From: DATJFH01 sp035495815
GTDB taxonomy: Bacteria; Acidobacteriota; Terriglobia; Bryobacterales; Bryobacteraceae
Assembly (NCBI GenBank): GCA_035495815.1
Contig: DATJFH010000235.1
Coordinates: 1 to 17,089 of the forward strand
Direction of reading: 5' to 3'
Length of the DNA stretch: 17,089 nucleotides
The position numbers and the translations under genes were made by a program. The notes below the pieces were generated by a model. It had not been told where the DNA came from and searched no databases. It saw nothing but the letters and a program-made list of their open reading frames with translations. Below are positions 7,306-13,544 of this stretch, one piece after another. The stretch's first letter is position 1. Each line of letters begins with the position of its first letter.

Positions 7306-7348
7306 AAAAAGCGAGGCGGCGGCTAATTCGAGCGCCGCCTTTCTTTTT
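7306..7348. terminator. bidirectional intrinsic terminator between ahcY and the DUF3604 gene
   Basis: AGGCGGCG (7314-7321) and CGCCGCCT (7333-7340) form an 8-bp GC stem, followed on the plus strand by a T-rich tract (7340-7348). On the minus strand the same hairpin is followed by TCGC and five T (complement of AAAAA at 7306-7310). It can therefore end both convergent transcripts. The minus-strand stop codon (7349-7347) lies within the plus-strand T-tract. Confidence 0.85.
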
Positions 7349-8930
7349 ACCCCACCCAAACCGGGCTCGACCAGGCCATCTGGCCGTTCGTCTGGGTTAC
7401 GCGCACGTAATACCAGTCCGCCGAGCTTCCCCTGGCTCCGGTGTCCTGCAAATCGAACGAGCTCTCGTAGTGCTCGTTGAACACGATGCGGTTGATCATC
7501 GCCGACTCGCGCGGGAAGTCTCCCGTATAGAGCATGTCGCTCGATTCGGCCAGTTCCGCGAACGTTTTCGTCAGCGACATCTTCGCCGGCGCCTCGAGTG
7601 CAATCGTCAGCTTCGTGGCCGCGTTCCCGCGCATCTTGAGCACAACCGCCTTCTGCGACCGGTCGTCGATCTGCTGCCGCAGCGCGGTAAACGACCGCAC
7701 ATGCGCGCCATGCCCGGTCCGTTCCAGGACTTTGTCCCGCCGCTCCTCCTCGAGCGGCCCGGGCAGGAAGCAGGTCTGAACGGCGTCGAGCGAGCCGCCC
7801 TCCACGCGGATCCGGAAATCCCAATCGCAAACCCGCGTGATGCCGAGCGCCGGCCAGGGGCCCCAGCCGTATTCGAACCGCGCCAACACCGGCTTAGACC
7901 AGCTTGCGGCGGATGGCTCGGTGTCCACCGGAAAGACCCGGTGGATCACGCGATTGTTCTTCAACACCTCGATGCGGTCCACCGGATCCCAGCCCGAAAC
8001 GGATACGTGAATCTTTCTCTCCCGCGTGTAGGGCAGCTCCCGGCCCATCATTTTTCCGTTGACCGTGAACCGCAGCGCGATCCGGTCGCCGGTGACCGCG
8101 TAGGTGCGGCGATCCCACAGCGCCTCCATGATCGACTTCCGCGACAGGTCCGGCGCCAGCACGGCCGCCAGTCCTTCGCCCCACCCGCCCGGGTAGCCCA
8201 GATGATCGTCGGTCGAAGCGATCACGCCGAAACGGTAGTTGTGCGCCAGCACGTACTGCAGCGTATTCTTCGTCCATCGGCCGGGTTCGGTGTGGCGGAT
8301 AAAAGGAAACGGCCCCCGATCGCTCTCCGAGTTCCCCCACTCGGAGTAAATCTCGAGCAGCGGCGAAACGGCCGGATCGCGGTGTGAGAAATTGGCGCCG
8401 CGGTGTCCCTGCAGAGGCGACGGATGGTGCGGAATCATGATGCATCCGGCCTTTTTCGCGAACCGCTGCAGTTCCTTCAAATCATCGGGTGTGTACAGTT
8501 CCGCATCGTGGCCTGGGAAGATCAGGTGATAATCCCCCAGGCTGGTCGAATGCCATTCATAGCCCACCATGGCGGCGAACTTGCCCGGAGCATCGAATTC
8601 GCGCGCCATCTTCAGCACCTCCGGCCAGCGCTCCCGGGTGACCGCGAAGCCGTTGATCCACTTGTCTTCGATGCTGCCGTCGAAATGGCGGATGTCGTGC
8701 CAGTGCGCATGCGGGGTGAAGGCGAAAAAGTCCAGATGGTTCCGCGCGATCTCGAACGATCGCCGCAGCGAACCCTGTGCGTAGCCGACATTCCCGTGGT
8801 TATGGAGATCGCCGAAGTAGATATTCAGCTCGCCGGAAGACGTTTGAGGGAACGCCATCGACGAAGCCGCCGCGCCTGCAAGCAATTGCCGGCGCGAGAG
8901 GAGGAAGCTGGAGCGGGAACCAGTGGGCAC
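7347..8930 (-). CDS. secreted DUF3604 / PHP-fold putative metallo-hydrolase
   Basis: A 527-residue protein with a Tat-like N-terminus ('LLSRRQLLAGAAASSMA', residues 10-26), so probably exported. The body is a PHP-type TIM-barrel fold as in DUF3604. 'YFGDLHNHG' supplies D41, H43 and H45. 'FTPHAHWHD', 'YEWHSTSLGDYHLIF', 'MIPHHPSP' and 'IASTDDHLGYPGGWGEGLAA' give further His and Asp metal ligands. The C-terminal about 220 residues are beta-rich ('IHVSVSGWDPVDRIEVLKNN'), ending with a DUF3604-like 'ADWYYVRVTQTNGQMAWSSPVWVG'. PHP proteins are usually phosphoesterases; DUF3604 substrates are unknown. I chose the GTG at 8930 because a TGnTATAAT element ends 7 nt upstream of it. The open frame extends to 8981, across that promoter. 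It is monocistronic and convergent with ahcY. Confidence 0.85.
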   Translation of the reverse strand: MPTGSRSSFLLSRRQLLAGAAASSMAFPQTSSGELNIYFGDLHNHGNVGYAQGSLRRSFEIARNHLDFFAFTPHAHWHDIRHFDGSIEDKWINGFAVTRERWPEVLKMAREFDAPGKFAAMVGYEWHSTSLGDYHLIFPGHDAELYTPDDLKELQRFAKKAGCIMIPHHPSPLQGHRGANFSHRDPAVSPLLEIYSEWGNSESDRGPFPFIRHTEPGRWTKNTLQYVLAHNYRFGVIASTDDHLGYPGGWGEGLAAVLAPDLSRKSIMEALWDRRTYAVTGDRIALRFTVNGKMMGRELPYTRERKIHVSVSGWDPVDRIEVLKNNRVIHRVFPVDTEPSAASWSKPVLARFEYGWGPWPALGITRVCDWDFRIRVEGGSLDAVQTCFLPGPLEEERRDKVLERTGHGAHVRSFTALRQQIDDRSQKAVVLKMRGNAATKLTIALEAPAKMSLTKTFAELAESSDMLYTGDFPRESAMINRIVFNEHYESSFDLQDTGARGSSADWYYVRVTQTNGQMAWSSPVWVG

Positions 8931-8937
8931 GCGCCAG

Positions 8938-8946
8938 ATTATAACA
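8938..8946 (-). promoter_or_regulatory. extended -10 promoter (TGTTATAAT) for the DUF3604 gene
   Basis: Read on the minus strand, TGTTATAAT is a full extended -10 (TGn plus consensus hexamer), which explains why no -35 is needed. It ends 7 nt before the GTG at 8930. Transcription should start at or one base from the start codon, giving a leaderless mRNA. Confidence 0.65.
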
Positions 8947-9125
8947 GGAACCCCGATCCGCAACGAATGGACGGGGCGCAAGGGGCGGCCAATCCGGGCT
9001 TGCCCGCCTTTGGCTACTCAGTTCCGCCGCGGACCTTGCTCCGGATCCGACTTTCGAGAAAGCCGCCCGGCCGGCCGCCCCCAAGCCTGGTTTCCGTGAG
9101 ATAAAGAGCTTCTTTTAATGCGTCA

Positions 9126-9148
9126 TTCAGGCTTTTTGCAATCCTGAA
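9126..9148. repeat. inverted repeat in the gap between the DUF3604 and DUF1992 genes
   Basis: TTCAGG (9126-9131) and CCTGAA (9143-9148) form a 6-bp stem with an 11-nt loop, about 55 nt after the DUF1992 stop on the minus strand. It could be a weak terminator for that gene, though no T-tract follows. I see nothing else that is supportable in the 273-nt gap 8931-9203 apart from the promoter next to the DUF3604 start. Confidence 0.35.
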
Positions 9149-9203
9149 CGCCAGGAAATGACCATAAATTTAACCGGATATCTCTGGAAGAGCCCATGAA
9201 GTC

Positions 9204-9572
9204 CTACGCCGGCGGCAGGAGCTTGTCCGGGTCGAGGGCGCTCAGGTGAAATCGTGTCGACGGCGTTTTCAGATTGTGCGAGAGGATCCGACGGTTGATC
9301 TCCTCGATGCGTTCCCGAAACCGCCCGGCTATGCCCCGGGCTATGTCCCGCCGCAGCGTCTCGATCGTCAGCTCCAAATCCTTGGCTTCCTCGATCCAGG
9401 CGGGCGCGAAGCCATTGTTTCGCAGCAGGCGGTGCGCCATGCGCAAGGACGGATCTTCGTAAGGGTCTTCTTCGAGGTCGAGCGGGCGGCCTTTACCCGC
9501 AAGATCGTCGAAAGCCCCCTCTTCCATTGCCTCGCGGATCTTCCGTTCCGCGATGCTTCGCCATTCGTCCAT
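9204..9572 (-). CDS. DUF1992 (DnaJ C28-like conserved domain) protein
   Basis: A 122-residue soluble protein that is nearly all DUF1992 domain, the conserved region named after DnaJ homologue subfamily C member 28. Landmarks are 'AERKIREAMEEGAFDDLAGKG', 'PLDLEEDPYEDPSLRMAHRL', 'LLRNNGFAPAWIEEAKDLE' and a charged helix rich in Arg ('RFRERIEEINRRI'). There is no J domain. The biochemical role in bacteria is not established. No Shine-Dalgarno is visible before the ATG at 9572. The upstream DUF5658-like gene ends 53 nt away on the same strand, so read-through co-transcription is likely. Confidence 0.85.
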   Translation of the reverse strand: MDEWRSIAERKIREAMEEGAFDDLAGKGRPLDLEEDPYEDPSLRMAHRLLRNNGFAPAWIEEAKDLELTIETLRRDIARGIAGRFRERIEEINRRILSHNLKTPSTRFHLSALDPDKLLPPA

Positions 9573-9625
9573 TCGAGCATGCAGCCGCCGGCGCCCGAGT
9601 TCGACGCCCGGTAGCGGACCGGAGT

Positions 9626-9919
9626 CTAATTGATGTTAATGACTTGTGTCAGAACAGCCACGAGGTTCCAAGAAACCAGAAGCGCGAAAAGCACGTTCAT
9701 CTTGACAAGCAGGCTGCGGCGGCCGATCCTCCAGCAGTAAAGCCCCAGCGCAATCGCCGCGACTTTCACCAGCACCAGCCCGAGTAGCGGCGATGGAGCG
9801 GCCCGCAGTGCGAATTTCACCAAAGGATTCGCCTCCTGAACCCCTTGCATGAGGAAGATCACTGTCGTAAGAAGGTCCAGCACCTGAAAGTAGCTGAAAA
9901 TCAGCAAGCTTGTTGTCAA
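9626..9919 (-). CDS. small membrane protein, DUF5658-like
   Basis: A 97-residue protein with about three hydrophobic helices (about 4-24, 44-62, 73-93). It has the 'FQVLDLLTTVIFLMQGVQEANPLVKF' region typical of the small DUF5658 family, whose signature is a D-x-x-T near the first helix and an E-x-N-P motif after it. No function is known for the family. The start is a TTG at 9919, supported by AGGGAG ending 10 nt upstream on the minus strand. A -10-like TATAAC (9955-9950) lies upstream of it. The start falls next to a divergent intergenic region shared with the PfkB kinase gene. Confidence 0.75.
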   Translation of the reverse strand: MTTSLLIFSYFQVLDLLTTVIFLMQGVQEANPLVKFALRAAPSPLLGLVLVKVAAIALGLYCWRIGRRSLLVKMNVLFALLVSWNLVAVLTQVININ

Positions 9920-9949
9920 GGTTCGTTCTCCCTAAAGAAGCGCCTCAGT

Positions 9950-9955
9950 GTTATA
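9950..9955 (-). promoter_or_regulatory. -10-like element (TATAAC) for the DUF5658-like gene
   Basis: On the minus strand TATAAC lies 30 nt before the TTG start and upstream of its AGGGAG ribosome binding site. Transcription would begin near 9943. No strong -35 is visible, so this is a tentative call. Confidence 0.4.
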
Positions 9956-9996
9956 CCTTAATGTTCCAGCGTAAACTGCCCAATGTAAATCCTGTC

Positions 9997-10029
9997 AAGT
10001 CGCGACTTTGGTATAGGTACTGATTACCT
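9997..10029. promoter_or_regulatory. palindromes in the divergent intergenic region, candidate operator
   Basis: A perfect 12-bp palindrome, AAGTCGCGACTT (9997-10008), is followed by AGGTA-CTGAT-TACCT (10015-10029). Both sit in the 216-nt, relatively AT-rich gap between the divergent DUF5658-like and PfkB kinase genes. Symmetry and location fit a regulator binding site, but no regulator gene is adjacent. Confidence 0.35.
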
Positions 10030-10120
10030 GGTGTTTTGCCGGGTATTATATGACCTTTCGTAACCACACAAAGGCCGTGAAGCAAGTTGCCTTCCATAAG
10101 GGCTTTGCCGTTAGCGCGCC

Positions 10121-10129
10121 TGCTACAAT
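10121..10129 (+). promoter_or_regulatory. extended -10 promoter (TGCTACAAT) for the PfkB kinase
   Basis: TGCTACAAT matches an extended -10 (TGn followed by TACAAT). It ends 6 nt before the ATG at 10136. Transcription would start at about the A of the ATG, and no Shine-Dalgarno is present, so the mRNA is predicted to be leaderless. Confidence 0.6.
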
Positions 10130-10135
10130 CGAACA

Positions 10136-11053
10136 ATGTCCTTGGTAGTAGTAGGCTCGGTGGCCTACGACGGCGTCGAAACTCCGCACGGAAAGGTCGA
10201 CCGCATGCTGGGTGGAGCGTGTACTTACATCTCCCTGGCGGCCAGCTATTTTACGCGGGTAAACATTGTCGCGGTGGTGGGCGAGGATTTCGAGCAGCCG
10301 GATCTCGATCTGCTCTCGAGCCGCGGCATCGACCTTACCGGCCTCGAGCAGGTACCCGGGAAGACGTTTTTCTGGGCTGGAGTCTACTCCGAGGACATGA
10401 ATGACCGCACGACGCTCCGCACCGATCTGAACGTATTCGCCGATTTCCAGCCCAAGCTGCCTGAAAGTTATCGCAAGCAGCCGTACCTTTTGCTAGGCAA
10501 CATCCAGCCCGAATTGCAGCGCAGCGTCCGGGCGCAGATGAACGGATTGCGGCTGGTCGGCGGAGATACCATGAATTATTGGATCGCCGACCATCGGGCG
10601 GCGCTGCTCGAGACGATCGCCGAATGGGATTTCCTGCTGATCAACGACGGCGAAGCGCGGATGCTCTCCGGCGAGAACAATCTGCGCCGGGCAGCGGACA
10701 AAATTCTCGGCATGGGGCCGTCGACTCTGGTCATCAAGCGCGGCGAATACGGGGCGATTCTATTCCGCCGGGACGGGCACTTCATGGCTCCCGGCTATCT
10801 GCTGCAAGACGTATTCGATCCTACCGGGGCGGGGGACTGCTTCGCGGGCGGCTTCATCGGATATCTGGCGGGCCAGGGAGTCAACCCGCGCGACGGGAAC
10901 ATTCCGCATCAGGATTTGCGCCGCGCGGTGATCTACGGGTCGGTAATGGGCAGCTTTTGTTGCGAGAACTTCGGTGTCGACCGGTTCCGCACTTTGACTC
11001 GGGCCGAGATCGATGCCCGCTATCAGGAGTTCAAAGACTGCACGGATTTCTGA
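10136..11053 (+). CDS. PfkB-family (ribokinase-like) sugar kinase
   Basis: A 305-residue cytosolic kinase. The N-terminal beta-strand 'SLVVVGSVAYDGVETP' and 'GGACTYISLAASYF' form the substrate lid region. The C-terminal PfkB signature 'DPTGAGDCFAGGFIGYL' starts at D228, with the catalytic base D234 and the GAGD anion hole. 'LLINDGEARML' and 'TLVIKRGEYGAILF' are the usual nucleotide-site motifs. The family transfers phosphate from ATP to a sugar or nucleoside hydroxyl; I cannot assign ribose, fructose or nucleoside from sequence. The central 'DMNDRTTLRTDLNVFADFQP' segment marks a subgroup I recognise only as uncharacterised. The start is fixed by the leaderless promoter. Two small hairpins (11063-11080, 11085-11097) separate it from the next gene. 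Confidence 0.9.
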   Translation: MSLVVVGSVAYDGVETPHGKVDRMLGGACTYISLAASYFTRVNIVAVVGEDFEQPDLDLLSSRGIDLTGLEQVPGKTFFWAGVYSEDMNDRTTLRTDLNVFADFQPKLPESYRKQPYLLLGNIQPELQRSVRAQMNGLRLVGGDTMNYWIADHRAALLETIAEWDFLLINDGEARMLSGENNLRRAADKILGMGPSTLVIKRGEYGAILFRRDGHFMAPGYLLQDVFDPTGAGDCFAGGFIGYLAGQGVNPRDGNIPHQDLRRAVIYGSVMGSFCCENFGVDRFRTLTRAEIDARYQEFKDCTDF

Positions 11054-11062
11054 ACGGGACGC

Positions 11063-11097
11063 AGGCAGTCCTGGCTGCCTCAGGCCGTGATCCACGG
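11063..11097 (+). other. tandem hairpins between kinase and glycosyltransferase genes
   Basis: AGGCAG (11063-11068) pairs with CTGCCT (11075-11080), and CCGTG (11085-11089) pairs with CACGG (11093-11097). No T-tract follows either, so they may lower read-through or protect an mRNA end rather than terminate. They leave open whether the kinase belongs to the downstream operon. Confidence 0.3.
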
Positions 11098-11147
11098 AAT
11101 GCCGTGACACAAAGGATACGAACCGCGGCCGGCGGCAGGGGGTCGGC

Positions 11148-12743
11148 GTGCTCCTAGCCGAGAAAGCAGGCAGGCGGAAGACCGGCCGCGCCGGCAAGCC
11201 GGGCCCATGGTGGGACACGCTGCTCGCGGGCCTGGCGCTCGCCGCCTTGTCGTATGGCGCGATGCGGTTCGTCCAACAGCGCGGCTATACGCTGTATTAC
11301 GGCGACGCCGCCGCCCACCTCAACATCGCCCGGCGCGTTCTCGACTCGCGTACGCCCGGCTTCGATCAGCTGGGAACGGTATGGCTGCCGCTGCCGCATC
11401 TGTTGATGGCGCCGCTGGCGAAGGACCCGCATCTTTGGCAAACCGGACTCGCCGGCGCGATCCCTTCGGCGATTTGCTTCGTAATCGCCGGAGCTTTTCT
11501 TTTTGCCGCTGCCCGGACCGCATTCTCGAGCCGCGCCGCGGGAGCCGCCGCCGCCGCCCTGCTGGCGCTCAATCCCAATCTTCTCTACCTGCAATCGACG
11601 CCCATGACCGAGCCGGTCTTCCTGGCCTTTTTCGCGGGGCTGCTGTACTGCACGGTGCGCTTCGAGCGCACCCAGTCACTTGCGATGGTGATCGGCGCCG
11701 GGCTGGCGGCGCTGGCCGCAACGCTCACCCGCTATGAGGGCTGGTTTCTGGTTCCCTTCACCTCCGCTTACTTCCTGATCGCCGCCCGGCGGCGGAGGCT
11801 TCTGGTCGCGGCGCTTTTTACTTGCCTGGCCGTGCTGGGTCCGCTCGCCTGGCTGGCTCACGACGGATACTACTCGGGCGACCTTCTCGCCTTCTATCAC
11901 GGCCCCCACTCCGCCAAAGCCATTCAGGGGGCAGCCACCTATCCCGGCCACCGCAATTGGGCGCTGGCGATGCTCCAGTTCCGAACCGCCGCCTCTCTCT
12001 GCCTGGGTCCGGCGCTCCTCTGGATGGGGCTGCTGGGAACTCTTGCCATCGCGGCGAAACGGGCATTGTGGCCACTCACGCTGCTGGCGCTGCCGCCGGC
12101 CTTTTACATCCTGAGCCTCCATTCCGGCGGCACTCCGATCTTTGTTCCCGTCCTATACCCATTCAGCTACTACAACACCCGCTATGGTCTGGCGCTCCTT
12201 CCACTCGCAGCTTTCGGGTCGGCGGCGTTGGCTTCCTGGGCGCCGATGCGCTGGCGGGCCGCCGCCGCCCTGGCCGTGGTGGCCATTGGAGCGGGACCCT
12301 GGCTGCTTGATCCGCGCCTCGAAAGCTGTGTCACCTGGAAGGAATCCGAGATCAATTCCCATGCGCGGCGGGCCTGGACTGCCGAAGCGGCCGACTTTTT
12401 TCGCGCCAATTATGAGCCTGGCGCCGGAATCTTTACCACTTTCGGCGACGTCACCGGCGTGTTTCAGGCCTCGGGCATCCCTCTGCGCGAAACCCTGACC
12501 TGGGATAACTGGCCGCATTGGCCCGCCGCCGTGGCCCGCCCCGACCTGTTCCTCCGTGAAGAGTGGGCTGTCGCTTTTGGCGGCGATCCGGTTCAGACTG
12601 CGATCAACCGCGCCTTTCTGCGCGGTCCACGCTACACTTTACAGAAGACCATCGTGGTCAAGGGCGCTCCGGTACTGGAAATTTACCGCCGCGACAGCCA
12701 GCGCGGATGGCTCCCCAATCCAAATGAGAATTCCATTCACTAA
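11148..12743 (+). CDS. GT-C / GT39-like membrane glycosyltransferase
   Basis: A 531-residue polytopic membrane protein with a basic cytosolic N-terminus (about 1-21) and about ten hydrophobic segments, followed by a soluble C-terminal region (from about residue 390). The first periplasmic loop carries 'YYGDAAAHLNIARRVLDS', where D53 is in the position of the acidic catalytic residue of GT-C enzymes. 'GTVWLPLPHLLMAPL', 'TPMTEPVFLAFFAGLLY' and 'TLTRYEGWFLVPF' resemble PMT/ArnT/GT39-like proteins that move a sugar from a polyprenyl-phosphate donor. The acceptor is unknown. The GTG start is supported by AGGGGG about 6 nt upstream. The final 20 nt overlap dapF, which implies translational coupling. 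The neighbouring nucleotide-sugar dehydrogenase suggests envelope glycan work. Confidence 0.82.
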   Translation: MLLAEKAGRRKTGRAGKPGPWWDTLLAGLALAALSYGAMRFVQQRGYTLYYGDAAAHLNIARRVLDSRTPGFDQLGTVWLPLPHLLMAPLAKDPHLWQTGLAGAIPSAICFVIAGAFLFAAARTAFSSRAAGAAAAALLALNPNLLYLQSTPMTEPVFLAFFAGLLYCTVRFERTQSLAMVIGAGLAALAATLTRYEGWFLVPFTSAYFLIAARRRRLLVAALFTCLAVLGPLAWLAHDGYYSGDLLAFYHGPHSAKAIQGAATYPGHRNWALAMLQFRTAASLCLGPALLWMGLLGTLAIAAKRALWPLTLLALPPAFYILSLHSGGTPIFVPVLYPFSYYNTRYGLALLPLAAFGSAALASWAPMRWRAAAALAVVAIGAGPWLLDPRLESCVTWKESEINSHARRAWTAEAADFFRANYEPGAGIFTTFGDVTGVFQASGIPLRETLTWDNWPHWPAAVARPDLFLREEWAVAFGGDPVQTAINRAFLRGPRYTLQKTIVVKGAPVLEIYRRDSQRGWLPNPNENSIH

Positions 12744-13518
12744 AGCACATGGCGCGGCCAACGACTTCCTGCTCACCTGGCGCAACGAAGCGCCACCCAC
12801 GGGGAGGGTGGAAGCCAGCATCGCGCTTTGCAACCGGCATACAGGAATCGGCGCCGACGGCTGGCTGCTCGTATCCCGGTCCAAAGAGGTCGACGGCGAG
12901 ATCCAGCTTTATAATTCCGATGGAAGTGAAGCGGAAATCTCCGGCAACGGGACGCGGTGCGCCGCGGCCTTCCTGGTGGACGTGGGGCTTGCCTCCGACA
13001 CGGTCCGTATCCGCACCGGCGCGGGCGTCAAGGTCCTGCGCCTGATCGAGCGCCGGGGCCTCTCTTTCGTCTTTGATATGAACATGGGCTGCCCGCAATT
13101 CCCCGAAGGCGGCCAGACCACTCTCGACCTGTCCGCCCGCCCGGTCGCGGCCACCATCGTCGACGTGGGGAACCCGCAGTGCGTCATTCAGGTGCCGGAT
13201 TTCGACTTCGACTGGGTGACCATGGGAGCTGAAATCGAGCGCCATCCGCGATTTCCCAGGCGGACTAACGTGTCGTTTGTCCGCCGGATGGACGATCATA
13301 CACTGGACGTTCGATTCTTCGAGCGGGGAGCCGGACAAACGCAAAGTTCCGGGACGGGCTCCACCGGCGCCGCGGCCGCCGCGCTGAGGCTCGGGCTCGT
13401 GAATTCTCCAGTGACCGTTCGGACACCCGCCGGTCCGCTGCAACTTCGTCAAATTGAGGGAGAGATTTATCTCGCCGGTCCCGCACAAATAATTGGAGGT
13501 GGCGAGTTTTATTTCTGA
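12724..13518 (+). CDS. dapF: diaminopimelate epimerase homologue with both catalytic cysteines replaced by serine
   Basis: A 264-residue two-domain DapF-fold protein of normal length. Family motifs are clear: 'AHGAANDF' (usually HGxGNDF), 'GIGADG', 'NSDGSEAEISGNGTRCAAAF', 'VDVGNPQCV' (usually GNPHCV), and 'FFERGAGQTQSSGTGSTGAA'. DapF enzymes use a Cys pair to invert LL- to meso-diaminopimelate. In E. coli these are C73 in the CGNG motif and C217 in the ACGTG motif. Here both positions are serine: TCC for S73 and TCC for S209. Other substrate-binding residues (Asn in NDF, Asn in NSDG, E200-R201) are kept. The fold and gene call are secure, but the activity is doubtful. The start at 12724 gives a normal N-terminus ('MRIPFTKAHG') and overlaps the upstream glycosyltransferase by 20 nt. 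Confidence 0.88.
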   Translation: MRIPFTKAHGAANDFLLTWRNEAPPTGRVEASIALCNRHTGIGADGWLLVSRSKEVDGEIQLYNSDGSEAEISGNGTRCAAAFLVDVGLASDTVRIRTGAGVKVLRLIERRGLSFVFDMNMGCPQFPEGGQTTLDLSARPVAATIVDVGNPQCVIQVPDFDFDWVTMGAEIERHPRFPRRTNVSFVRRMDDHTLDVRFFERGAGQTQSSGTGSTGAAAAALRLGLVNSPVTVRTPAGPLQLRQIEGEIYLAGPAQIIGGGEFYF

Positions 13519-13544
13519 TCGGGGAATTCGTGGCAGGAGGCCTA

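Noticed and set aside
9951..10136. A 61-codon minus-strand frame in the divergent gap
   Set aside because: TTG start without a ribosome binding site; it spans both promoter-like elements and the palindromes and has no coding-like composition.
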